From NCBI GenBank assembly GCA_949357655.1, contig CASHTG010000020.1:868001-932000 (forward strand): a stretch of 64,000 bases of DNA, in the 5' to 3' direction. Below, piece by piece: positions 33,449 to 45,700 of the stretch. Each line of letters starts with the position of its first letter. The stretch's first letter is position 1. Both the position numbers and the translations under genes were made by a program. The notes below the pieces were generated by a model. The model did no database searches and had not been told where the DNA came from. It was given only the letters and a program-made list of their open reading frames with translations. The DNA comes from Parascedosporium putredinis (lineage: Eukaryota; Ascomycota; Sordariomycetes; Microascales; Microascaceae).

Positions 33449-36400
33449 TGGTCTGTTTCGTTTGGAAAGATCTATAGGCGATTCTGGCGTCGATTGCAAA
33501 ACGATCTAGGGAGAGAAAGGGGAAGAGAGGAGAAAGAAGGGAGGGAAACCGTTTCAATAACCGCGGGCGCGAGTGGGAGTTATCTAGAGGCTGGGCACTC
33601 GAAAAGCAAGGGGATGAGTGGAAAACGTCCGGGGAAGCACAAGGGCCAGAGGAAAAGATTGTCCGACGGGTGGCGTCAACGACGATGAGCGGCGGGCGGA
33701 AGCGAGACGGGAGAGAGTACAGAAGCGGGGTGGGGCACTAGGTCTCTTAAAGAGGTCGCAGGATCAACCGATGGTCGTGAGAACTGGTCGATGCCTTTCA
33801 GCAGACAAGGAAAAATGAACTTGTTGAGCTACGAGGAGTAGTAGGAAAAAAGAAAGAAACACGAAGTCGAGATTCAAAGGTCGCTCGTGAGGCGGCCGGG
33901 TCACGCCTCTTTTTTAATTCTTTGAACATGTTCGTTCCGGGATGGACCAGACTTGGCCGATGGTCGGCATACATGGCTGGCATCCACGCCATGGCTCATG
34001 ACTATGCCTTGTTCTTTCACATCTTCTCCGCATGGATGCTGGCCATTTTCTCCGCTTCGATTAGTATGTAGCTTCAATCCGCACTTGAGCTTCAATTGAT
34101 TTCCCAATCTCGTGGAAGCTAGGTTAAATGCGCATGCAGTGTGAGCGCCTGTGTGCGTTCTCGCACCCAGATATCACCTCTAGTCGTCCAAGAAGGGAAT
34201 AGCGACCGGTAAACTCCCATTGAACCCTGGCGGTGACGGGTGCAGAGACTGCCCAGTATTGATCAATTGATGGTATTAATAGAAGCGACAGGGACTCGAG
34301 CTAGCGAGTGCGATTCATTGCATGCGGGGACGATGGCCAAGGGCGACAAAAGGTGACGATGGAGCCCATGATGCGCTCTCAGTGGCTCTTTTAGCGCCCG
34401 CTTTCTCGATGGTGACCGGCCACCCGCCCGTGTCTAGCCAATCACGACGAGATGCAACCTTGAATTTCTTCCCGATCCGGTTCGCCCGCCTTGAGCTCAT
34501 CTCACTTCGCTGGAAGCTTGCCCGGCCGTAAGAGCAAACAATTCGCAATCTTTCTCTTCTTGCTCTCTCTTCCAGTATTATCGCAGGGCACGCGCTGGGC
34601 ATGAGCTGGGCACAGACGGAATTACCTGTCCACCCTCTCTGCGACCAACTTCCCCTGCCAGTCGTCCATCCCGGCGCCGACAACCAGAGTCTGCTTGACT
34701 CTTCATGCACGGCACGGCACATCCAGTGGGAGAGATCCCATATGAATCCATTGATCCCAGCGCTTCGAGCGAACCTTCACCGCTCGCTCTCTGCCTCCTT
34801 CCACCTTCTTTATTTCCCCCTCTCCCCCTCTCGCCATCTTTGTCCTTGATAGTCCCATTCTATCGCCATCACCCCCTACCATCAGCCCACATGGGTCTCT
34901 GGGGCACACTCTCTGGGCATGCATCACCAAATCACACGCTAGCCTCGAACTGAGCCACTACTACAAATATTAGTCGGGCCAAGAGCTGTGATGAGCAACG
35001 CATGAAATCAACGTGGCCCAAGAAAATGTTAGAAATTAGACAAGAAAGGAGAAATAAAAGAAGAAGTCGCAAAAGGAGGAGGGGGAAAAAGGGGAGAGGA
35101 AAGGAAGGGGAAAGCAGAGACGAGAAAAAGGACTGGGCTTTCCAGATCGGACCCAATCATAGCACCTAAATTTGCGCCGTCTTCCTCTGTGGCCACTACA
35201 ATCGGTCGTCACACATCATGGGCGCGCACTCACCGTCCAACTTGTCCTGGCGCATTTCTTCCATCCACAGTCGGGATGATGCCGGCAGCACACTACCGAG
35301 GTACTCCTCTCCCGCGTCCCTCTTTCCCCCAACAAATGGCTGTCATCTCTGAACGTTCGCGCCCGACTCAACCGAGCAACATACTCCTAGGTAGCGTGAC
35401 TCGTATTTCCCAATCGAAAGGCCCATCACAGTCGCCCGGCCTTAGATTATGCATGTTGTGCCTTGTTCCTTCACCTAAAATCAAGCCCCAAAAATGTATC
35501 GTCGCGGTAATCCCGCAGAGGAGACTGGTCGATGCCAATCCGGATCATCTCGCCGTGGATATGGACTACTTGAGTGCATCATCAGCTTTCAACAATTTGA
35601 ACCCCTTTTCCCTTAACAATACGAACGAATCGACAGAGGTGACAAGGGCAGCACACGCATAACCAGATAGGGGGAGGGAGAACTGAAGGGAAGTTCTTGC
35701 AATCGCACAGCCAGAAAAGGAAAAATCAAGAGATAAAAATGAAGGGAGGACACCCTAGAGAGGTCAAGGACAACGTCCCACATCTCTCGCTTATGCTGTA
35801 TGCCAACCTCAATGGTGCTACCAGTCCGGAAGCCTCGATATACAAGCCAATTGAGGTTTTCGAAGACTTGTGTATCCGACTGCTCGAGACCTTGTTTAAT
35901 CTGGTCCTGGGCGCTCTTAACAGGCTGGCAGCCTTAAGCACCGTAGCAGCTACAGCTGTCTCCGTAATCTCAATTGACGTTGTCAAGCTCTTAGCTAACT
36001 CTCAACGGCTGATGATGTGTTGAACAGCCAAAGGCAGCTAAGTCTTCGAGGCAGTCGCCAGTTGATGTTCGGAGAGGTTTTTCTTCCTGTCGGCGCCCAG
36101 CCAAACAATGGCAATTGACGGGGGTGTATATCCAAATTCGTCAACGCCGTCATCAATAACTCACGTTTGTGCAACCTCTCGGAACCTTTGCAAGCCACGC
36201 AGCTCTCTCATTCGCTCTTCATCAACTTTGAAACTGCTAAACTCTCTCAAGGGCTGAGCAGAGTGGCACACACTTCCCATCCCGCTGGGTCGGATGAACT
36301 TGGGCACATCTTGTCGAAAGAGGAGCCGTTGACTTGATTAGTTCAGCTCAAGGGACGACGTTCGCAATGAAAGATAGCGGCTGGTGGCCCCGCGATCTCC

Positions 36401-37106
36401 TATGACTTCGTGTAACCTCTTTTGAGCTCGCCCATGATTCAATGAAGTGTCGGTTGTCAGCATCAATCATCAACCGCGGGGAGCGGTACGCAAAACCCTC
36501 GCGTTCCCCATTTTCGGGGCCTGATTTCTTTGACATGGTCTTTACTCGTGAGAACAAGTTGTAATCGTCAACATTCCACCCAATGCCTCGCTCTAACCAA
36601 AACATGACCAAAGGATAGACGAGTTCTCAAAGAGAATTTGTCAATGGTACCCCAGGTACGCCTCGAATAAAGAAGTCGCTACTCTCTACAGCAGTCTATA
36701 AAAGGCAGAAACAGTATTACGGTTGCACCTTCTACTGTCAATCACGGCTAGGTAGGATATGCCTCGCCCCTTCGATGACGTCTAATCCGGGGATAGGTCC
36801 TTCTTTCCTTATCTAGTCCCGGAGACCTTAGTGTTCGTTGAGGGTGGCCATGATGCATCAGGATATGGATTTTCGATGAATGGCCGCTGGGCTTCAGATA
36901 AAGCTGCTTGCAAAGTCTGAGAGGATTCAGCTCAACCTTGAGGTCAATCCTCCCTGCCGAGCCTTGATCTCCTCGCGTCGTCAGCTAGCGCTACACCATT
37001 CCTAAAGACAACATCAATTCGTAGCCTCGAGTACCATCAGAGCCACCCGCTCCTCGTCTTACGTACCATTTTGTTCTCTCTGTTGTTCCTATATTTCCCA
37101 AAAGCC
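33449..37106. other. Long intergenic region between divergent genes
   Basis: About 3.7 kb between the Cys-rich membrane protein gene (-) and the F-box remnant (+). Both promoters must lie here. Frames at 34315-34722 (-), 35189-35662 (+) and 35697-36023 (+) have no recognisable domain. No RNA gene or transposon signature seen. Confidence 0.45.
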
Positions 37107-38188
37107 ATGGCTACGGCACAGGTGCAGCAGCCGACGGCGCTTGACTCACTTCCGACGGAACTCGTGCACAAAATAGCTTCGCACCTTTCACTCGCAGGAA
37201 CCTTCATGCTCTCAGAGACCTGTCAGAGGTTTCGGGCCATGTTCCACGACTGGTGCATGTTTGACATACGCTCAAATAGCCACCGCCAACACCTCGTCTT
37301 CCTGAGCGAGATCGCCACCTGCTTTCCCCATCTCTACCAGTGCGGACGATGCTACGAACTACACGAGGTCGACTTTGAAGACACGCCCAGGTCGTATCGA
37401 CGCCCGCCTTGCCGATCACCTCACGACGAGATCAACCCCGGACGGGAGAGAGCCCAACCAGTCCTCAGCATACCCTCATACTGTCTAAAGCATCACCATA
37501 TCCAGCTCGCCCTCAAATATCACAGGTTAAGGGACCCCGTTACTCCGAGTATCTCGAAAAGCTTTTAGCCCCTCACTTCTTCTCCGAGACGGGAGTCCCA
37601 CAGAGTACAGCCTTGGTTCACCCCGCCATCATCGACGGCCGGTTTTTCCTCCACAGGTGCTAGAAGCGGTGGGCCTGTCATGGCTCAGGGCCCGTAACGA
37701 CAACCATTTGCGCACATGTGCTCGATATTCATAGGACACAGGGGGATAATACGATGTCCGGGGATCCCGATTGGCACCAGCACAACTTCCTTGACCCCGA
37801 GACTTTGGTCGAAGGGTCGTGCGGAAAATGTCCGACGGACTACTCGCGCGAATTTCTTCCAGGCCTGTCGGTCCTGAAGTCTTAGCAATATTTCGGCCGC
37901 GAAACATCTTTATTCGAGAGCCGCTGGGTTGTTATGCTCCGAACAAACTGGAGCACCCGCGCGGTGTCCTCAGATGTCCCCCACGAGCCTGGAACCCTAA
38001 AGGCATTCTTTTACTCAAGGGATGCAAGCCGAGAACCTGAGACGGTGAGGGTCCCATTCTTACCCGTCCAGCAGACACCCGCAAACCCTAGACGAGAGGA
38101 GGGTAATCGCAGAAGCCGAAATCGAAGGAAACGAACCGGGGTTGATCGAGACATCAAACCAAATGGATCTTCTAAAGCGGGAAAGTAG
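37107..38188 (+). pseudogene. F-box protein gene with a frameshift and two in-frame TAG codons
   Basis: The start at 37107 encodes ALDSLPTELVHKIASHLSLA and FMLSETCQRFRAMFHDWCMF, a good F-box. A Cys-rich segment (FPHLYQCGRCYELHEVDFED) and SYCLKHHHIQLALKYHRL follow. A -1 shift at 37531-37538 continues into YSEYLEKLLAPHF and AIIDGRFFLHRC, where TAG at 37661 stops the frame. The same frame then resumes with ICAHVLDIHR, SCGKCPTDYSREFLPGLSVL, another TAG at 37883, and ESRWVVMLRTNWS...VPHEPGTLKAFFYSRD to 38188. The parts past both stops keep the pattern of this F-box family (Cys pair, TDF-like motif, final PGT/S region), so they were coding. No intron of normal size removes either stop. It may be a pseudogene, or base-call errors may also explain it. 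The two TAGs would fit CAG to TAG transitions. Confidence 0.6.
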
Positions 38189-41100
38189 ATATTCTTGAGG
38201 ATTTCGATTGGACCAGCGGCTGCAGAGTATTTTCAGTTGCAGTATGTTCTAGGCATAGTTAGCAACAGCGATGCTTGTCATTAACTCAAGCATATCCCTC
38301 TTTCAAACGTACCAGCCACCCATGCCAGAGAGTGCAGCTGCCTGCTCCTAGAGCAGGTGGCGGGACATAGCTTGACCTGTAGGTTCTGATCACTTGCTTC
38401 ACCGCGCAGGACGTCCCAACAAGAAGCTGATGCCCTGGCCCCTCTTGGTCAAATGCTCTGTTTGTTCAGATGACGGGTGTAGCTTTTGCACCTGCGCGTT
38501 TCGCATCTTCCCCTCAAATCTATCTTGAGTTCCGGCATATCCTCACCGGTCACGAGGCAGCGGCTCGCCATTCTCCTAGATGCAGAAAACGATCATTCAT
38601 ATTTATCGCGCGCAAATTCAAGAATGCTGCCCAAGGCATCCTTCAAGCAACCATCAAGCAGACAGCACATGTGATAAGAAAAACCTCTGGCTCGGAGGTG
38701 GCGATGGCACACCGTGGTGACGCAAAGCCCGACGTACACTCCCCACGTCATTCCCATCGTTTTCCCAGCACAGCTGAAAGGACAGAGAATTTGAACCGGA
38801 GTGGCTTCTCATTTTCTGTCGCCAAATGATGCGTCACAGGAGATTGATATGCGGCTGGGATTCCGGAACCAGCGACCTGCTGGGCGATAAGGTGTACGAG
38901 GATTGCTTGCCAGCGGGCCAAGGAACGAACCTACATACAGAAGCTGCATATGTGAGCTCGTAAAGGGGGCCGCTATCAGACCTGTGTGGAAAACAAACCG
39001 TTTCAATGAATGAGCAAGGTCGCATTTGCCAGCACTTGAGCAGTGATATTTCAAGGTGTTGGGAGGAAAGGGGTTGCCCTAATGCATGTCCCACCAAACA
39101 GATGATCTGTGTCGCAAGGCAATCTTACCTTGCAAAATGCAGGTGAATGCCGCCAGCTCCGTAAGACGGCCGCATCTGTGAAAACACGGCAGAGCTTGTC
39201 AAGGTGGTGGGCTTGCTTCGGGGATCTCGAATGAGGGAAGCAAACCCTTTTTTTTCTGGCCACGAGGAATGATGGGGAGTCTCCGTTCCGTGGAGGTGGA
39301 GCATGTCCGGAACCCCCTCCTCCCCAAGACCGGTGCCTTTCGGGAAATGCAGATGGCTGAGATCGAGTCGGTCTAGATCCTCAAGACTCTGAAGTCTTGG
39401 TCTCGGGTTGATATCGCTTCCTGCGGTAGTGTCGGATGCAGACAAGCGCTCCCCTCTGAAAAGTGCTCAATGGGATGCTAGGCAAGAGAGAAAAAGCAAG
39501 TCTGAGAGCAGGAAGAATTAGGGCTAGGGCCAACATGGCGCCCCGGGGGCGGCAGAGATGGTGAGACAGAGCGGGATCTGGAACCGAGAGCTCACAAGAA
39601 CCGATATCTTTCCCACATTTCGCGATAAGTCAACTTGATGTCAGTCCTGCCAAGACACCGGGCCGGGAGTGATGACGGACAGGAAAGGAGAAGATCGGCA
39701 ACACGCGCCCTTCACTCATTACAAGATAATGACTCGCAATCCAGCCCTACCGATTTGCTTTTGATCCAAGCCTCCTTGTCCTCGCGGTCCGGTGGACCAT
39801 CTGTCTGACGGAGCCCAAATCTAGACCTGGCTGAAAAGAAGCTCTGCCGATCTGTATCACAAGGATCGCCAGAGAAGGTCGAGATTTGTCTTTAGCTCGA
39901 GAGGATTCCAGAGCATCCCATTTGCAAGTTTTACATGCCCAGCTTTGGTTGGGACGAGGACGGAAACCGTGCTGAAACTAAAATCGGGCTGGAGCTACGG
40001 TGCCCCTTTGATGGAAACCAGCAAGCTTCAGAGACTGGGATTGTTTTTAGCTGCATGCCATATAAAATCATTCTAGGCTTAATAGCCACCGTTAGATTCA
40101 AAGATGCTACAGGATACGTATCATAACTTCCTCAAGAGGTGTCTTTGGCTACACGAGCCTTTGCAGACCTGCGTTGTAATATCCATAGCGTATAAGCCTA
40201 CTTCTCAACACAAATCTAACACTTCTTACTGGCGGTCGAATGGAGGACCCCATCATTTTTAAAGCCTCGTTATCGGCTTGCAACCGACCTCCTCCGGCAA
40301 AGGCGGGCCTCGGCCGGACGCCGCCTTGGGTTGTTCCGCATCTGGATGTCTCTAGTGTGCAGAAGGATCTGGTTGAAAAGCAAACCAACCGCTCCTAGGT
40401 TAGAGAGAGACATTGATTTCTCACCTGTGACGATGTGGCAGGTCAACAGTGGAGCCGGCCGGCAAGAGACCGGCCGGGTCTGGGCGTGGGAGACTATGTG
40501 TACTTTGTAGGGTGACCCGAAGCAAGTCGCCGGTTTCTCGTCCTGTCTTGTCCGTTCTTGGGTTTTCCGCGACTGCTCGCATTTAAGCCTAGACCTGATC
40601 AAGTTTGTGAACCGGTGCAAGCTGCCCCCGCCCACCCTCGGCAACGTGAAGAGATCAAAACGCCATTGCCCTGATGGACACTAAGCTAGGAATTAGGTTG
40701 GGTATTCTGGCTGGCCCCTATACGGAGAACGGAGTAATATCATTTGGGTGTTCTCTGGTCCCGTCTGCCCGGAACCGGCGCTAAGCAAGGCTTCAAAGCG
40801 CATACTCGTCGTTTCCATGCCCCCTCCGGGAAAGGCGTGATCACGGAGACGTAGCGCAAGGCACAAGTCCCCGACCATTTTCAACGTTTTGAGACCAGCT
40901 GTCTGTCTTCTTTCGGTCGCCAAGAAGCGTGCCGGCCGAGACTAGGGAGGCACGACACCCCAAGATTGAGACGAAGACCATCATGTGTTTTGGAGTGTAC
41001 TGAGGTGGTCTTGGAGGACCCCTGGCCTGGAATGAGTGGAACTAGACGACCCTGTAAGATTAAGGGCTCAGTAAACCTTGCTCCCGCATTGTCGCTGCCC

Positions 41101-42066
41101 TTGGATGTTTGGCCCAGCCGTCAATGTGGCGCACAGTCCGGTCTTCAAGAGGGCAAGCGCAATGGGCCGCGTCATTCGCCCGATTCATGGTCCCTTCACC
41201 ACGAGAAAATAATGAAAAGAAGGAAAAAAACTCCCAGAAAAATAGGATGTCAAAAAGAAGGAGGCAAAAAAGGCAATGCCTCCCAAGTCCCTCATCTCCT
41301 CAAAGACGTCCTTTCGCAAGCATGGGCCTTGCGCACTTACGTCAGTGTCCTCATCAGCACGCGGAGGTCTCTTATAGAGAAAAGGGCACCAGAAACCGCA
41401 GGCTGGTTTGGGAAAGGGCGATAACCAGGAAAGCTCGCGCACTAATAATGTAGTAAAAGGGGCGCAACTGGATTTTGGACCGGAGTGCAAGGAGACGATA
41501 CGTCAGTGCTCATGCATCTCCTATTGATTGCCGTGGCCTGACCCTCCTCCAAAGCAACCTTTGAGTCTCTTTCCATCATGAGCAGACAGGGGAGGGTATG
41601 CAGGTGGGGGATTTGAGGGCGCAAGATGGCACGCACTTTTACGACATACAGTCTAGCAAGGGGAGCTGTGTTGCACTCAACGACAGGCGATTCACCGGAC
41701 TGAAATTTGAGCCTAGGGAAGACCATGATAGAGTCAGGGATGCTAGTTTTTCACACCCGCTCAATCAGGAAGAGGGGCTCTGATCCATAGTGAAAATCAT
41801 CAAACTGAGCGATTGTTGATGATGGAAAGCCCTCATTTTCAGTGCTAGCCCGCAGACCAGGGATAGACACCCAGGACGATACGGCCTAGCGGATGCCAAG
41901 GAGATGTGAGGGGCCGCCCGGACTGATTGGGCTTGCAAGATGGGGGATGGATCCCTGAGACGCCGGGCCAGACTTGGATGAACCCGCATCTGCGGAGTTG
42001 AGGTGTGGATGAGGCACTTTAATCCAGATCCTGTTCTCTAGATAGAGGGTGCCATTGATAGCGTGC

Positions 42067-42079
42067 TTTTTTTTTTTTT
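42067..42079. repeat. Poly-T tract, 13 nt
   Basis: Uninterrupted T run followed by CTCTTC, in the gene-free region. Confidence 0.9.
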
Positions 42080-42773
42080 CTCTTCAATTTTCTTTGAACG
42101 GATCCATCAAAGGTCTAGTATCTTCTATACGTGGTTTTTCTCCCTGCCCTTTTCCCCCTTTCTTCTTGAGAGATGAGGAAACAAAGAACGATAGGTCAGA
42201 GACTTGGCGAGGAGCAATACCAACCATCCACGAGTTGGGATGGATCACCGACACCATTACGGCTGGTTCAAGCCGCTTGAAACGCCATTCAGTGGCGAGC
42301 GCAGATCGAGCCAGAAACGGGCTGGCTCCGAGTCTTTGTCAAGGACGAGATGTGGGTCGAAAGAAGCGATTGGGGTTGATGGATTTAAACAATACTTGTT
42401 GGACATGGATCGAGGCATGATGTTCTTGAGCTTGCTAGCCAGTGAGAAGGACGAAGAGCAAGAAGAAAACGAAGAGGAAAATGAAAGTTGAGAAAAGCCC
42501 CGCCCTCGATCGCCATCGCTAAAGTCTGGGCCAACTCTATTAATCCTGCACACGCGCCCACCCCATTCAATTTCCACGCCCGAAACATCTCGAGGCCAAA
42601 GGGGTCCATTTCATTGATCAAGGCCACCTGAGAGAAATATAGTATATATATTCTTGGGAGTACCATGGCTGCCGTTATATCCCAGGAAAAGGAACTTCAG
42701 CCAGCCGCTCGGCTTCTTAGCTCGAACCAACTGGTCGTGGCTCAAGGATACTTCAATGTTGTGTGTGCAGCCC

Positions 42774-42793
42774 TTTTTTTTTTTTTTTTTTTT
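42774..42793. repeat. Poly-T tract, 20 nt
   Basis: Uninterrupted run of 20 T, in the gene-free region. The length may be imprecise given other homopolymer problems in this sequence. Confidence 0.9.
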
Positions 42794-45700
42794 CCTCTTT
42801 CACTGTCCGGACAGATGCGTGTTAGCTCCGACCCAGGGGATCAACGAAAACGGATGGCCAATTGGCTGGCTTCTGATTCGCGGGATCTGCAACCACACGC
42901 CAGCGGGAAAACCACGCGCTGCACGATCCATGTGAGGTATCGGAGGGTACCGTACCAAAGGCAGGCAAACGTCAGAGATGGGGCGAGCAAGTGGGTGAAG
43001 AAAAAAGCGGGACACGTAAATGTTCAGGTGTACGCCCAATTGAGCATACATTAACTACGCCCTCAATAGCTATCCAAAATGTTCAGAAATTGCTGAAAAA
43101 AGGTGGTAGGAAAAGGCTAACAGTAGCTACCAACATGATCAATTAATTGCTAGACTGATAAAATGCTAAATGTCCTAAAAGTGGTGTTAAAAGTGAAGCA
43201 TAAATGCTGTTTTGGAGGTTGATGCGTTATAGGTGTCCCGCTTTTTTCTTCGCCCACTTGGCGAGGAAGCCAGAGGAAAGGGGGAGGGACACGGGCAGGC
43301 AACGCTGAAAACGGACGGCAAGTCGAGACGGAATTGTCTCGGGATTGTGTTGTGTAACGGAAACATCTTGGAACAGGAGAATGATGGACGGTGAGACCAG
43401 ATCCAATCGTGGCCTTCCGCCCCTCTTACTGAGACGGCTGCGCCTCCATGGCTGACGCGCCCTTGGCCCTGTGTGTCCCCCGTTTGTGGATAGGGAAGAA
43501 TGGCGAGTTCTTCCTCGATGGCCAACCGTTGGACACGTCGAGATGGATTTTTAAGGAAAGGGGCGAAAAGAAACGAAGCACAAAAGCAACGAGCCCATAT
43601 TTGATGAGGGGCGCGTGTGAGGGGCATCTCCACGGAGAGGGATGACGAGGACGGTTGGTGGGTGGACCTGGTGTGGGTTGATGAGCCAGGGCGGGGGTGG
43701 GGACCAGAAACGGAGTCAGGCCCAGGAATGGAGAGAGAGGCCGGGCGACCGTGGATGGATGGAGGAACAGAGAACAATGAAGAAAGGGAGAGGTCGAAAG
43801 CCAGGAAAGATTGGACTTCCTACATGTCCTTGACGTCTTGGTCGTCGGTGCATGCAGGTGGATTAGAAACCGGACAACAATGAAATGAAAACGGGAAAAG
43901 GAAGGGGGTCGTGTGTGGGAAAAATGAACCGACGGTCGCAAGCGTCTGACACGATCACTTCAGCCATCTCAGCCCTTCTTCAAGGATGCAGGCAGCCTTG
44001 GCATTGAATAAAAAAACCGGCACGATTAATCTCACCGTGATTGTCTTTGCTCGGGCAATACGCTACCACTCCTCAAGGGGACAAGAAGCAGGGGAGAGGA
44101 GAGTCGACACTACGGTCTACCATGCTAATATTGTGAAGGGGGCCTTTATCGAGTATATCTCAAGACGGTACACTACGGTTTATATGATATAATTTCCGCT
44201 GCTCTCGCCGATGCTTCTGGACGGGACCTGTACGCTACGAAACGAACCCAGCGAGGTGTCCACCATGTGTCAGGCCCAGCTGCACGACTTACACCGGCGG
44301 GTGGCCTTACAAGGCGAGAGACCGCCAACGACAAACGGCACGAGGGCGAGGGTACAGTTTGGCCCTGCAAGGTTCCCATAAGCGAAAGCGAGACGGAGAC
44401 GCCAAAAGTAAGCGAAGAAAAAAAGAGATACAAGGGAACCGGGCTGGAAAAGCAAAAAGAGGGGAGGTCGAGACAAGAAAAGAAGAGAAAAAAAAAAGTA
44501 GATTGCGCCGTGTGACCGACCACAGCAAGCCGTGGTGGGTGTTCTGACCACCATCCATTTTTGGAGAAGGAAAAAGTCGATCTCCTTGGACCATGGCTTG
44601 CCCTTGACGAATCTTTTTGCTTTCCCACCTCAAACAACCTTGGAAATAGACACACGAGGTGACAGGGGCAAGGTCGCCCTGCAGCAGGTCACGGAAGTGG
44701 AGTGGGTGGTGTTCTTCACGACTTTCCCCGCTTCGGAGCCCCATCACCACGACGCATCAACCATGAGTCAAATTTACTTGACAGGCAACAACAAGAGGCA
44801 CCACCGAGAATACACCTAGAAGGGGGTCCAAGAGTTAGAAGAAGAGAAGACAAAAATAATGGGGGCTAGCCTGGATGGCCACTAAGGCGCTTCAAAAGGC
44901 CTTTAACTTCTGCCTCAAGATTGAAAATGAAGCGCCAGTTTAAGTTGTTCTAGATCCCGTACTGTCGAGAGTCATGGACACAATCCATCGAGTACATCTC
45001 ATGAGTCGCAGAACCTCCTGCTTGTAGCTTTGAGAAACGGACTGGGTTTTTGGCTCGCTTGGGGATTCAAGGCACTACAAGTAGACTAATCTGTCCTGGT
45101 AGTCCACTCTGCACGCCCTGTGGGTGCTAATCGCGAGTACCACGAAGAGGTACATCCAGGTCCCCGCCACAGGCCTAAAAGAGAAGGAAAAAAAAAACAA
45201 TAACAAAGGAGCAAGGAAAAAGTAACAAAACCCTTTTATCGAGGGGTGACAGCCCCGTCAGCCCTACGCCCAATGCCGCAAAGAAGATGTACATGATGGG
45301 TACGGTGGTGTGCGGCTCGACAAGTTGCTGTGAACTCTACCACCAAAATTCCCACGTTGGAGTAAAACGGTGGACCATGACGGTGTCGATTAGTGCCCAC
45401 ACCAGTATCGTGTTCGTATTTCACAACAGCCAAGGGCGGGAGAACCCAAGCCACTGGAAGAGCACACTTTACTGGAAATTGATTGCGTTGGAATTGAAAC
45501 CTTTTTCCCCCTTCTCTTTCCTCCTATCCTCGTGGTCTCGGTTTTCATATTGGGGTTTCTTCTTGCTGTCTCACAAAGGGAGACTGTGGCCAGCAAAGTC
45601 ATTACTGCCAAGAAAATTAAGGTTCAACTACGTCAAAGGCTGCGAAAGCGAAGACAGGTCATGGATTGATTGGAATCTGCCTTGTGCATGAGTGCGTGAC

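Noticed and set aside
35189..36023. Two plus-strand frames of 157 and 108 codons
   Set aside because: No domain, signal peptide or splice partner, and overlapping minus frames are equally open.
37651..37690. A tiny intron removing the first TAG of the F-box gene
   Set aside because: The only GT...AG pair spans about 32 nt, too short for a fungal spliceosomal intron, and it would not explain the second TAG.
42641..43054. TATA-like motif followed by a 129-codon frame at 42665
   Set aside because: The frame runs through a T20 tract giving a poly-Phe run and has no family resemblance. It is probably chance.
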